Source: CBDIDH01 sp965277595 (GTDB lineage Bacteria; Planctomycetota; Planctomycetia; Isosphaerales; Isosphaeraceae). From it: a DNA stretch of 64,000 nt. The notes beneath the pieces are model-generated. The model ran no database searches and had not been told where the DNA came from. It worked only from the letters and a program-made list of their open reading frames with translations. This document shows positions 27,901-36,231 of this stretch, piece after piece. Position 1 is the stretch's first letter. Each line of letters begins with the position of its first letter. The stretch is from positions 1,240,001 to 1,304,000 of the forward strand of contig CBDIDH010000001.1 of the NCBI GenBank assembly GCA_965277595.1. Reading direction: 5' to 3'. Made by a program: the position numbers and the translations under genes.

Positions 27901-28374
27901 GGCCGCATCGATCACGCCATCGCCGTTGACATCGGTGATCTTTCCCGGGCCGATATTGATCGGGTTGTTCAGGTCACGCCAGCTCATGTATCCATCGTGG
28001 TAGACATCCACGAGGTTCTTCATTCGACTGATCGGGATTTCCGGCTGATTGATCCAGATGTTCTGATAGAGGTCGGGATGATTGTAATTGATTCCCGTGT
28101 CAATGTCGGCAATCGTCACCGAGGGAGATCCCGTGGTGACATTCCAGGCCGAGGGGGCCTGGATTCCGCTAGGACCATTAAGGCCCCAGAGGTTGCCGGC
28201 GGTGTATTGCGGATCGTTGGGCGTCGCCGCGAGATGAAGGAGGTCAGACGCTTGACTCGGCCCAGGACCGACGACCGCCCCGCCCGGGGTCGCGCTCAGC
28301 AAGGTGCGACGCTCCAGGGTTTCCAGAACAAACCGGTAGGCGGGATCTCGCCTCTTCGCGAGGAGCGTCTTCAT
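24994..28374 (-). CDS. Giant exported subtilisin-like protease with MBG and FG-GAP repeats
   Basis: The 1,126-residue protein begins with an LEPR/XLL-type planctomycete export region (LETLERRTLLSA). A peptidase S8 domain follows with Asp 92 (DIDTG), His 213 (QGHGTETAG) and Ser 373 (GTSVAAPFV). Inside it is a dockerin-like calcium loop (DVNGDGVIDAADIL). Next come three repeats of the form WPTPADITYGTPLGPNQLDA and two MBG-type repeats (LTYALAGFINGDTSSV). About five FG-GAP/VCBS-like repeats (GDFDGDGKTDLAIFR) form the C-terminus. It probably acts at the cell surface or outside. The start is the ATG nearest the export motif; no clear ribosome site is seen. Confidence 0.88.
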   Translation of the reverse strand: MKTLLAKRRDPAYRFVLETLERRTLLSATPGGAVVGPGPSQASDLLHLAATPNDPQYTAGNLWGLNGPSGIQAPSAWNVTTGSPSVTIADIDTGINYNHPDLYQNIWINQPEIPISRMKNLVDVYHDGYMSWRDLNNPINIGPGKITDVNGDGVIDAADILAPMSLDANGNDTGLGGWANPSNVQDGDTAHPDDLIGWNFVDNNNNPFDTQGHGTETAGTIAATGNNATGVVGVAWSSPIMALKVIDASGNATVANASAAILYAARHGAKVANASFGGYGASAALQNAIATAGTEGMVVVAAAGNDGLDTDTSPFFPADFDLANEISVGAIDATGQLASFSNYGAKTVDLAAPGTGIITTLVDGTYGPVSGTSVAAPFVTGTIALVASVHPTWTAAELVRQVLATATPDPALSGLTITGGVVNAAAAVGPAAIATTPLITWPTPADIVYGTALGPGQLDATASAFGIPVSGTFTYSSPAGTVLHTGAGQTLSVTFTPDNLTDYHSTTSSVLINVTRATPTIAWPTPADITYGTPLGPNQLDASASFSGGSIAGTFAYTPVAGTILPAGYGQVLLTVFTPTDTVDFTTAVASTKINVQKATPSVYWTSPAGITYGTPLGPNQLNATSGIPGVFTYTVASGTILGAGPQPLTATFTPSDTNNYNDAAVGTLLNVAKAHLVVLAGNNVTRYGSPPPSLTYALAGFINGDTSSVVNGSPSIGTTATPASGVGTYPITVGPGTLSAANYDFPNFVPGTLTVNRAFLTVSANSTSRVIGCVNPALTYSVTGFVNGDSPSVLTGAPTLNTTAVVSSPRGGYPITITPGTLSAANYAFAGFAGATLTVRPLSASRVGDFDGDGKTDLAIFRQSSDLWIIRNSAGGGQTVQFGDPTQGDVPVAADYEGIGRSDLALFRPTTDQWIIRLSTGATQILQFGDPSQHDIPVPGDYEGIGRSDLAVFRPSTDQWIIRLSTGATQVYQCGDPSQHDIPVPGDYDGDGKTDLAVFRPATDLWIVRYSSGGGETVQFGDPTQRDVPAPGDYDGDGKTDFAVFRPTTDVWIVRYSSGGGETVPFGDPTQGDLAALAPISSLPRPISPKTRVAAVSSQAAVPLASFAAKTLARVMQPIVQKART

Positions 28375-28792
28375 GGAGAGCGTCACTCGAAAGCCCTTCC
28401 GGCCGATCACACGGGAGGGTCGATCCTTGACCGAAGGTGTTCGGAACCGACTGGGGGATTGTCGTCCTTCTGGACGCAAGGAGGGTTGAGTGCGTTGATG
28501 ATACCCGAGCGGATCGACAAGGTCAAAGATCGATTCTTATCGATCCAACCGGCATGAGACGCTCGAATTCATCTGTCGAAATTCGCAACGGATCTCGGAT
28601 CGATTCGAACCTCGTACGTTTCCGATGCGCAACAGGTTCGTCGATTTTACCATGACGAGATCGAGACGATGCGTGCAAATCGACGTAATCGATCTCCTCG
28701 AAAGGCGTTAGGAAAAATTTCATGGACGGGATTTCGGGTCGAGCGAGAACGTCGGGAGCGCGGGGGAGGCGCCTACCCCTGGCGAAGCTATC

Positions 28793-29037
28793 TCAGGAGG
28801 ATTGCGAAGTCAGTAATTTCAATGACCAATAGGGTTGTTGCGGAATAGCCGTAAGGTCAAAGGGCAGAAGGACATGGGACAAAAGCGGAAATCCGCCCTT
28901 TGTTCTTGTGTCCTTTGACCTTACGTCAAAAACAGTCCCTAATACGCAAAAACCCTAATGACCAAGGCCCGATGACCAAGAGGAGGAATTGTTTAGTCAT
29001 TGGTCCTTGGTCATCGGCGCTTTGCAATTCTCCTGGA
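28793..29037. repeat. Composite hairpin repeat, copy A (inverted pair of ends)
   Basis: The left end begins CAGGAGGATTGCGAAG and the right end, read on the minus strand, begins CAGGAGAATTGCAAAG. Each is followed by AATGACC/GATGACC units. The two ends thus face each other as imperfect inverted repeats about 245 bases apart, like a miniature element. The right-hand part alone matches the other three copies in the window. Confidence 0.7.
28849..28926. repeat. Large imperfect hairpin inside repeat copy A
   Basis: GTAAGGTCAAAG (28851-28862) pairs perfectly with CTTTGACCTTAC (28913-28924). Inner pairings (GGACA/TGTCC and GCGGA/TCCGC) extend the stem almost to the tip. It lies between the two repeat ends. 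It could be a terminator-like or structured RNA element, but there is no T run directly after it. Confidence 0.6.
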
Positions 29038-29075
29038 GGCTATCTCGGGTTGCCTGTCACGAAGTCTGGTCCGGG

Positions 29076-30632
29076 TCAGACCTTGAGCCGCTCGCGGGCT
29101 TCGGCGTAGCCGGGAGCGGGACGGCCGTACTCGCTGGCGGTCACGCGGGCAAGGGCGATCAGTTGTCGCCAGCGGAAGGCGGGGCGCGTCGAGGCGAACT
29201 CTTCGGAGACCGTCCGGTAAAATTTCTCGGCGTGGAGTGCGCCATCTTCGCTGACGGCGTAGCGGAGGCAGAGGTCAAAGACGGGCCGCTCCGCATGGCC
29301 CAGAGCGCCTTGAGCGTGGACAAGCGCGGCGGCTCGGGCCTGGTCGTTCGCCTTGATCGCCGCCTCGGTCTCGTTCAGAAGGGAACCGGGGGGGACCGAC
29401 TTGATGGTCTCCTGAACATCGGTCAGGGGCTGGGGGGGCCAGTGCAGAAAGTCGCCGCCGCGATTGGCGCGGTCGAGCGCCACCTGGTAACCCCCCAGGA
29501 TCAGGCAGGCCACCGCGTTTCGAGGGTTGCCGACGCGCGAAAGGTTGCGCCAGGCGTTCGCCGAATCACACGCGTGCACGCCGATCGAGTCGCCATGAAC
29601 GCTTCCCACGGGTTTGCCTGGCTGCACATCGCGCGCGGTCCGGCCATGGTCGCGAAGGACCAACTGGTTGGCGGCAAGTGAGATCGCCTGGCCGACGCTC
29701 GCGGGAGCGATCCCATCCGCGAGAGCGGCGGCGATGGCGTCGGCGGCCTGCTCGGGCCGACCTTCAAAGATCGTCCGACTCATCGATTCAAGCCAGGCAT
29801 CATCGGTCTCGCGATGACCGGCGGGATGATCAAGAAGATGATATTGATCGAGCAGCCTGGGCAGAAGCTTGCGGGGGGCTTCATTGACTCCCCACTCTCT
29901 CTCGCTCTTGACGCAGTATCGAACCGACTGACGCAGAAGCGTATGAGCCTGCTCCTTGCCGATCAGGCCGAGCAGGTCCCAGGCCCGGTACGGGAGAACC
30001 GTCCGGTGGACCTCCGTTCCGTCTTGCACGGCGAAAAGAAGCGCGTTGAGGGCGTCTTCAGGTCCTTGCCGGGCAACCGCCGCGAAGACGCGTTCGGCCT
30101 CGTCCAGATCCTTGCGGCGCACCATCTCGCGCAAAAGTTCGCCGCGGGGTGCTTGCTCTGCTTGAGAATTCGAGGCGACCGGGTGGAGAACCTCCGACTT
30201 CCTTCCGCCGTGTTCCTGGATGCGTTTCGTGTTGCGGTAAAGGACCTTGAGGACAGGCAAGGCCCGGAGCTTTTCGGGCATCTCGGCCGCCATGTGAAGC
30301 GCGGGGGCGAGCGCCATCAACGTGTGGAAGCCGACGTAATCTTCTCCGCCGAAGGTTCGGGCGTTGGCCAGGGCCGCCGCCTCGACGAGCGAGCGCAAGG
30401 TCGTTCCCGAGCCGAGCTTCTCGACAAGCACCGCGATGAGCGCGTCGGTGGGCGTTTCTTGCAAAAGGTCGACGAGCGGCTCGGCCTCGCCAAAGCGGAG
30501 CCTTCCCTCATCGCGGTCGGCCCAGGCCGGGGCCAGGCCAAGATCGGTGGCCATGCCGAGTCCAAGGCCGGCGACCAGAACGCCCCGACCGACATCGGTC
30601 AGGAACTCCCGACGGGTCTGTCCCTGGCGCAT
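29076..30632 (-). CDS. Tat-exported protein of unknown function
   Basis: The 518-residue protein starts with a twin-arginine signal (QTRREFLTDVGRGVLVAGLG) ending near PAWA, so it is exported folded, perhaps with a cofactor. The rest is mostly helical and rich in histidines at helix-friendly places, such as GFHTLMALAPALHMAAEM, LLDQYHLLDHPAGH and GVHACDSANAWRNL. This could hint at metal or cofactor binding. I do not recognise the family. The ATG is the start because the Tat motif begins eight residues later. Confidence 0.65.
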   Translation of the reverse strand: MRQGQTRREFLTDVGRGVLVAGLGLGMATDLGLAPAWADRDEGRLRFGEAEPLVDLLQETPTDALIAVLVEKLGSGTTLRSLVEAAALANARTFGGEDYVGFHTLMALAPALHMAAEMPEKLRALPVLKVLYRNTKRIQEHGGRKSEVLHPVASNSQAEQAPRGELLREMVRRKDLDEAERVFAAVARQGPEDALNALLFAVQDGTEVHRTVLPYRAWDLLGLIGKEQAHTLLRQSVRYCVKSEREWGVNEAPRKLLPRLLDQYHLLDHPAGHRETDDAWLESMSRTIFEGRPEQAADAIAAALADGIAPASVGQAISLAANQLVLRDHGRTARDVQPGKPVGSVHGDSIGVHACDSANAWRNLSRVGNPRNAVACLILGGYQVALDRANRGGDFLHWPPQPLTDVQETIKSVPPGSLLNETEAAIKANDQARAAALVHAQGALGHAERPVFDLCLRYAVSEDGALHAEKFYRTVSEEFASTRPAFRWRQLIALARVTASEYGRPAPGYAEARERLKV

Positions 30633-30793
30633 GGGTCAAGATCCTTTCTTTCTTTCGATTCCAGAAGCGGAGAGGAGAGGTGCCCCGGTCTCGCGACTCC
30701 GCAAACGCCTCGGAGTCCGGGAATCATCGACGCATCAGCGACTCCACGCATGTTAAACGAGCCGACGTGCTTCAGGCAATGGGTCACCTTCGA

Positions 30794-32659
30794 TCAGCGT
30801 GCCCGGGGGCGGTCGCGAGTCGCGTCTCGGTCGGTATCGGCGACGGCGGTGCCGGCATCAAGCGCGGGAGGCGGCCCGCTGAAGCGGTACAGGTCGAGCC
30901 CCTGCGACTCAGCATCGAGACGGACCGCGTATCGATCGGGACCGGACTGGAGGAGTCGGGAACTGACCTGGTGATTGCCTCGGTCGAATTCGATCGTCGT
31001 TCGAAGATCGGTCCGGTTCATCGTCACGGCCCGCCGCGCGGGAATGGTTCCCTCATGGCCGTCGATCCTGTAGCGGAACGGCTGAGCGTTGGCCGTGTTG
31101 TCCAGCGTGATCGGAAATGTCAAAGGGGTGAGCCGCCAGACGCCCGCCTCGCGTCGAAATTCAAAGGAGCCGGCGGCCAGGTCACGCCAGGGGGTGGGAT
31201 CGGCCGACGCTCCATCCAGGTAGCAGACCTGCGCCGAAGGCCGATCGGGGATCGTCCGCGCGCCGCCAGGACTGACGACAAACCGCGTGAAGGTCGTCCC
31301 GTTGGGATCAAGAACCCAGAGCGTGAGGTCGGCGCCCGATCCGGCCGGGGTCGAGAAGGTCAGGCCGGTGCCCCTGCCCGGTGGCTCTGCCCCAGGCGCC
31401 GCGACCGCCGGTTCATTCGACCCGAGGATTGGCAGGCCGAGCCGGGCCGCGGTTGACTCGCGGACACGCAAGGGGTCGGAAGGCGGCGTGGTCGTCAGGA
31501 GGGTCTCGGCGTCGAGCGCGACCGGTGGACCGGGATACGACGTGGAATAAACTACCGTGAAGAGTGTGTCGGGAAGCACGTTGCCCAGTTCAATGGCCGA
31601 GTCAAACGGCTTGCCGTCAACGCCTCGCAATCGATCACGCAGATGCGTCAAGGCCACGAGTTGTTGCCCGACCGGCCTCAACGTCTCCTCGGCAAGCCCC
31701 GCGAGAACCGCGGCGCCCGCGAGCCTTCTCACGGCTTCGTCCATCGCGGCGGCGTCATCCGGTCGTTGACTCTTCAAGGCGCTGAGGGCCTTTCTCAGGG
31801 CGATCCGCTTGACCAGAGGTTCGTAGTCGACCGGGGCCAGTCGGGCGGCTTCGAACGTCGCTGGACCGGCAACGGGAGCGTCGACAGCGAGCGTCCGCTC
31901 AAAACTGGCGAGTGCCTCGCCCGACATCCCTTTCGCTCGTCCGAGTTCTCGCGCCCGGTCGCGATCGTTTTCTGACCAGAGCGCGGGGCGGAGCGTTTCT
32001 TCCAGGTCGGTCTTGAGAATGGCGTCGAGTCGGGCCTCGATCTCATCGACAAGCAAATCGCGGTCGGCCTTCTTGGCGGGTTCGATGCGCGTGATCACCG
32101 TGTTCGCGGGGGGTGTCAACGGCTCGGGCGGCGGCGGGGCTGGGTAAACGGCCGCCTCCGTCGGGGGCGTTGCGGCAACAGGAGCCTCCGCGACCGGAGC
32201 GAGATTGACGGCCGGGCCGGGCGCGGCCGTGGGTGCTGTAGCTGGAGCTGGTGTCGTGATGAGCCCGCCGGCCTCGGTGACTGACTCGCCCGTGTACTGA
32301 TGCGTTTCCTGAATGTAGACCCGACGGAGTGGATCGGCGGGGTCATAAACTCGCCTTCCCGGCGCGGCGGGGGTTGCGGCAAGAGGCGGAGCGACCGGAG
32401 TCTTTGTCTCGGCGTTATCGCGGTCACGGTCGCGGTCGCGGGCATTCCGGCGGCGATTGCCGCCGAGAAGTCGGTTGCGGTCGGGCGAATTGTTCGGGTC
32501 GTCATCGCCTCGGGCGTTCTTGTTGCGTTGGCCGCGTTCCGCCTGAAGGCGACCGCCGCCGAGCAGACCGCGCTGCGCGAAAACCGGGACCGGCCCGCTG
32601 ACAATGAAGAGCAGAGCCAGAGCCGCCCACAAGAAACGACCCAGGATCTTGCTCGTCAT
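30794..32659 (-). CDS. Large exported protein of unknown function
   Basis: The ATG at 32659, preceded by GGGAG, gives a 621-residue protein with a signal peptide (FLWAALALLFIVSGPVPVFAQ). A low-complexity Arg/Asp/Asn region follows (residues 30-85) and then Pro/Ala-rich linkers. A helical middle part and a C-terminal beta-rich half (FTRFVVSPGGARTIPDRP, GSFEFRREAGVWRLTPL) complete it. No catalytic motif is recognised. It diverges from the hybrid histidine kinase. Upstream codons lack coding character and were excluded. Confidence 0.6.
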   Translation of the reverse strand: MTSKILGRFLWAALALLFIVSGPVPVFAQRGLLGGGRLQAERGQRNKNARGDDDPNNSPDRNRLLGGNRRRNARDRDRDRDNAETKTPVAPPLAATPAAPGRRVYDPADPLRRVYIQETHQYTGESVTEAGGLITTPAPATAPTAAPGPAVNLAPVAEAPVAATPPTEAAVYPAPPPPEPLTPPANTVITRIEPAKKADRDLLVDEIEARLDAILKTDLEETLRPALWSENDRDRARELGRAKGMSGEALASFERTLAVDAPVAGPATFEAARLAPVDYEPLVKRIALRKALSALKSQRPDDAAAMDEAVRRLAGAAVLAGLAEETLRPVGQQLVALTHLRDRLRGVDGKPFDSAIELGNVLPDTLFTVVYSTSYPGPPVALDAETLLTTTPPSDPLRVRESTAARLGLPILGSNEPAVAAPGAEPPGRGTGLTFSTPAGSGADLTLWVLDPNGTTFTRFVVSPGGARTIPDRPSAQVCYLDGASADPTPWRDLAAGSFEFRREAGVWRLTPLTFPITLDNTANAQPFRYRIDGHEGTIPARRAVTMNRTDLRTTIEFDRGNHQVSSRLLQSGPDRYAVRLDAESQGLDLYRFSGPPPALDAGTAVADTDRDATRDRPRAR

Positions 32660-33018
32660 GGCCTGACTCCCGGGAAAATGTCCAACGCATCCCGACTTCG
32701 ATCCGAATACTCCCCGACGAGGATCACCTCCCGCGGAGCAACGCTCTATCTTCGCCGAGAGGACCAGGCGCGGCAAGAAGGCAACCCGCCTTGAACCCTG
32801 GCGAATTGGTCGCCCCGGCAACAATTCTCTTTCTTAAACCCGCCTGTGGTGCTATATTACCTCGTTTAACAGCTATCGACATTCGCTTGTCATTAAGAAG
32901 AACCTCTCGGCACTCTTCGACCTCGCAACCCCCCGGTGTCGTCGGGTTGCGAACACGATGTCAACCTGGCGACCTGTTTTCTCGACGAGGTGACCGACCT
33001 CGCCTTCGAGGCGATTTC
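32660..33018. other. Divergent intergenic region before the hybrid kinase
   Basis: This 359-base region holds no gene. A weak promoter-like pair (TTCTTA, 16 bases, TATATT near 32833-32860) points toward the kinase. No operator or hairpin stood out. Confidence 0.35.
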
Positions 33019-35223
33019 ATGCACCCTTCTTCTCGACCGAAACTGTCCCGTCTTTACCAGTTCGCCGCCGCGGCGCTGGTCATCAATGCTCTCGTGTGTT
33101 TGAACTCGTTGAGCCGGGTCTCGCGCGGCCTTCATACGGTTGTCGAGACTCGGGCCAATGCCTCGGCGATCGCCCTTGTCTCTGATGCCATCAAGAACGC
33201 CGAGGTCACCGTCCGATCGTATCTCCTCTCTGGCGGCGACCACGATTTTGCCAAATTAGGCAAGTCGATATTGAAGGTGCAGCCACACCTCGATGATCTT
33301 GCCAGACGCGCCAGGGGCAACCCGATCTTCGAGACGAGGGTGATCAGCCTCGCTCACGTTATCCGGGAGCGAACGGACCGTTTGTTTGAGGTCGCCAAGC
33401 TTCGGAAGCAAGGCTCGGAAGACGCGGTCAAGGCGTTGAACTCGGTTCAAGGGGCGCGGACCTCGGCCGAGGTCAATCGATTGATCACCGAGCTGGAGGC
33501 CGAAGAAGATCGACGCCTTCTCGATTCCGAAACGACGGTTCGGGGATCGATGGGAACCACCCTGCTGACGCTGATCTTCGCCTCGATTCTGGCTCTGACA
33601 CTCCTCGGTCTTGTCTTCTGGTTAACCTGCCGCGAGATGACCTGCCGCGAGGACGCCGGCGAGGCCATCCGTGAGCGCGAAGAATGGTTCTCGGCGACGC
33701 TCGCCAGCATCAGCGACGCCGTGATCGCGACCGACGACAAGGGGTTTGTCCGCCTGATCAACCGCGCGGCCCAGAGACTGACGGGCTGGACGCTTGACGA
33801 ATCGAAGGGCAAGCCGCTGGCGGACGTCTTCGCCCTGCTTCGTGAAGAGTCGCGAACTCCTGTTGAGAGTCCCTTTCAACGCGTGATCCGGGAAGGGGCT
33901 TCCGTCGGGGTCTCGAATCACACACTGCTGGTTGCCCGCGACGGGACCGAGCACCCGGTCGAGCACTCCGGCGCACCGATCCGAACTCGCGACGGGTCCA
34001 TCACCGGGGTCGTCCTGAGTTTTCGAGACGTCACCGATCGTCATCGGTCCGAGGCGGAATTGAGGGCTTCGAAGGAAAATGCCGACGCCGCGAACCGCGC
34101 CAAGGACCAGTTCCTCGCCGTTCTCGGCCATGAACTCCGCAAACCTCTGACCCCCATCCTCATGAGCGTCTCGGGCGCACTTGAACGCGACACGGCCAGC
34201 GAACTCGGGCCAACTCTGGAGATGATCCGCAGAAACGTCGAGATGGAGGTCCAGTTAATCGACGACCTTCTCGACGTCGCGCGAATCGCCCGGGGGGGAA
34301 TTCGACTCCGCACCGAGGTTATCGACGTCCATGAGGCGATTCGAAGAGCGGTCGGCATGCTCCACCAGGAGACCCGGGACGCGGGCCTTGAGATCATCCT
34401 GGAACTCTCCGCGCGTCGGCACCACGCCCTCGCCGACTCGACTCGGATCACGCAGGTCTTCCTCAACCTGATCACCAACGCCCTCAAGTTTACCCCTTCG
34501 GGCGGTCGGCTCGAATGCCGGACCTGGAACGAGGGGTTCAACGACCCAGGCCCGGACGCGGGGCGACTGGTCCTTGAATTCCGCGACTCGGGCATTGGCA
34601 TCGACGCCGAGGCGCTCACGCGGATCTTCGAACCGTTCGAGCAGGGGGGTGCCGAGGTTGCCAGGCGATACGGCGGTCTCGGCCTGGGACTGGCGATCAG
34701 CCGAGGGATCGTGGAGGCGCTCGGTGGTCAGATGTCGGCGAGCAGTCCGGGACGCGGCAAGGGCGCGGTCTTCCACCTGGCTTTGCCCCTGACTTCCGCT
34801 CCGGCGCCGAGGGTTCTGGCCCTGGCACCGCCGCCGCCGGAACCAAATCGGCCGGTCGGCCTCAAGCTCTTGCTTGTCGAGGACGATCCTGACTCACTCC
34901 GTTACCTGGCCTTTGTTCTCGGATCGAGAGGACACCAGGTCGTCGCGGTGAGCAACCTGGCCGAGGCCCGAGCTTGTCTCGCTCAGAATCGAATCGACCT
35001 GCTCATCAGCGACATCGAATTGCCTGACGGCTCGGGCCTCGATCTGATCCGCGACCATCCCGGCTTGCTCGGAATCGCCGTCAGCGGCTTCGGGTCCGAC
35101 GAGGACGTTCGGGCCAGCGAGACGGCCGGATTCACCGTCCATCTCTCCAAGCCCATCGCGCTCAAGACGCTGGAAAACGCGATCGCGCGGGTCATGTCCC
35201 GACCCAGAAGACATTCCTCCTGA
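33019..35223 (+). CDS. Hybrid sensor histidine kinase (CHASE3-PAS-HisKA-HATPase-receiver)
   Basis: The 734-residue protein has two membrane segments (about 13-33 and 178-200) framing a CHASE3-like extracellular domain. A PAS domain follows (ASISDAVIATDDKGFV, about 215-335). The HisKA domain has the phospho-acceptor H371 in LGHELRKP, and the HATPase domain has the N box (LITNALKFTPSGG) and G boxes (DSGIGID, GGLGLGLAIS). The C-terminal receiver carries D665 in LLISDIELPDG. Signals sensed outside are relayed by internal phosphotransfer. The ATG at 33019 begins just before the first membrane segment. No response-regulator gene follows, so its output partner is elsewhere. Confidence 0.9.
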   Translation: MHPSSRPKLSRLYQFAAAALVINALVCLNSLSRVSRGLHTVVETRANASAIALVSDAIKNAEVTVRSYLLSGGDHDFAKLGKSILKVQPHLDDLARRARGNPIFETRVISLAHVIRERTDRLFEVAKLRKQGSEDAVKALNSVQGARTSAEVNRLITELEAEEDRRLLDSETTVRGSMGTTLLTLIFASILALTLLGLVFWLTCREMTCREDAGEAIREREEWFSATLASISDAVIATDDKGFVRLINRAAQRLTGWTLDESKGKPLADVFALLREESRTPVESPFQRVIREGASVGVSNHTLLVARDGTEHPVEHSGAPIRTRDGSITGVVLSFRDVTDRHRSEAELRASKENADAANRAKDQFLAVLGHELRKPLTPILMSVSGALERDTASELGPTLEMIRRNVEMEVQLIDDLLDVARIARGGIRLRTEVIDVHEAIRRAVGMLHQETRDAGLEIILELSARRHHALADSTRITQVFLNLITNALKFTPSGGRLECRTWNEGFNDPGPDAGRLVLEFRDSGIGIDAEALTRIFEPFEQGGAEVARRYGGLGLGLAISRGIVEALGGQMSASSPGRGKGAVFHLALPLTSAPAPRVLALAPPPPEPNRPVGLKLLLVEDDPDSLRYLAFVLGSRGHQVVAVSNLAEARACLAQNRIDLLISDIELPDGSGLDLIRDHPGLLGIAVSGFGSDEDVRASETAGFTVHLSKPIALKTLENAIARVMSRPRRHSS

Positions 35224-35532
35224 CGAACGGGGTCGCGTTTCGACAGGGTTCGGTCGCACCGATTCTCGGGGCTCTAAACGTTGCTGGGCGAAGAGTTTGG
35301 GAGGGTCTCGCCGGATGTGGCATAATCCAATGGCGAATCTCCCTGCTGTTCGAAGGCAAGAGGGATCGCTCCGTCTGCTCGTTAGGTTCCTGTCGAGATC
35401 CGCGATGCCCACGTCGGAACGGGATGAGGCGTCGCGCTCGATCGTGTCTGATTTCAACTTTCGGCGGTTCGGATCGCGCGAAGGCGCGGTCGGTCCCTGT
35501 TCACCCCTATTCATTTGGAAGAGGCGAGCGTC
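35224..35532. other. Intergenic, no gene seen
   Basis: About 309 bases between the hybrid kinase and the small DUF3309 gene. GCATAAT near 35320 could be a -10 element, but no matching -35 is convincing. The last bases give the ribosome site GGAAGAGG. Confidence 0.35.
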
Positions 35533-35697
35533 ATGGGTTTGATCCTCTTGATCGTGCTGGTGATCTTGCTTCTCGGCGGCCTACCGACCTGGCCCCACTC
35601 GCGGAACTGGGGATACGGTCCCAGCGGCGGCCTTGGCCTGATCCTGGTGATCGTCCTGATCCTTCTGCTTCTCGGCTACATTCCCCGAGGTTTCTGA
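35533..35697 (+). CDS. DUF3309-like small membrane protein
   Basis: The 54-residue product consists of two hydrophobic stretches (GLILLIVLVILLLGGLPTW and LGLILVIVLILLLLGYIP) joined by HSRNWGYGPSGG, the layout of DUF3309 proteins. The G-Y-G-P-S-G-G joint is typical. Such genes are widespread in bacteria, and the function is unknown. It is preceded by GGAAGAGG and probably stands alone. Confidence 0.75.
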   Translation: MGLILLIVLVILLLGGLPTWPHSRNWGYGPSGGLGLILVIVLILLLLGYIPRGF

Positions 35698-35892
35698 GCC
35701 TGGGAACGGACCGGGGGTCGTGCCCTTGACACGCACGACCCTCGTCGCCGGGGCCGTCATGACGAGAAATCACAACATGATGTGGGAACGCGGAAACCTC
35801 GGTCGACGACTCCGAAAATGGGCGCCATAATCGAATTGTGAGGTCGGAGAAAGAGTGAGTAAGAACATGTTGCTTTTAACAAAGGATCACCG

Positions 35893-36093
35893 ATGAAAAG
35901 CCTTCAAAAACATGGGTTCCGTGCCCTCGCCCTCCTGGTCGCCACCGCGGCTCTTTGCGGCACTGCCTCCGCGGGCGCCTGCCCGCCGCCGCTGCCTTCC
36001 GTCCCCGAGATCGATCCCGGTTCGGCGGTCGGCGCGATGACGCTTCTTGTCGGTGGTCTCATGACCATGGCCGGCAAGCGTCGCTCGAAGTAA
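35893..36093 (+). CDS. Small exported protein with PEP-CTERM-like tail
   Basis: The 66-residue precursor has a signal peptide (LALLVATAALCGTASAG) and a very short mature part. A C-terminal tripartite sorting-like signal follows: VPEIDPGS, a hydrophobic helix (AVGAMTLLVGGLMTMAG) and a basic end KRRSK. This is the PEP-CTERM/exosortase arrangement in a planctomycete form. Nearly the whole mature chain is the motif itself, so it may be a surface-anchored peptide or pilin-like subunit. A terminator follows. Confidence 0.65.
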   Translation: MKSLQKHGFRALALLVATAALCGTASAGACPPPLPSVPEIDPGSAVGAMTLLVGGLMTMAGKRRSK

Positions 36094-36153
36094 GTAATTA
36101 AGGTCAGGCGACTTTCCATCACCTCACTTCACCGTAACCGTAATGGTCGACGG

Positions 36154-36192
36154 CGACGTACGCCCCGGTTTTTCCGGGGCGTCGTCGTTTTT
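36154..36192 (+). terminator. Rho-independent terminator
   Basis: CGACGTACGCCCCGG and CCGGGGCGTCGTCG form a strong GC stem over a T5 loop, followed at once by TTTTT. It ends the small exported-protein transcript and may also face the convergent STAS gene. Confidence 0.8.
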
Positions 36193-36231
36193 GCAGAGAT
36201 CGGCGTCTGGATCGACCGTTTCGCCCTGGAG

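Larger units (their letters stand above)
28375..29075. other. Intergenic space with repeat element and large hairpin
   Basis: The 700 bases hold no gene. Bases 28375-28790 show AT-richer sequence without clear signals. The remainder is occupied by an inverted pair of GATGACC-type repeat ends and a large hairpin (listed separately). Confidence 0.5.

Noticed and set aside
27205..28557. 450-codon plus-strand frame
   Set aside because: Antisense to the subtilase catalytic domain; composition is Arg/Asp/Gly biased as in other shadows.
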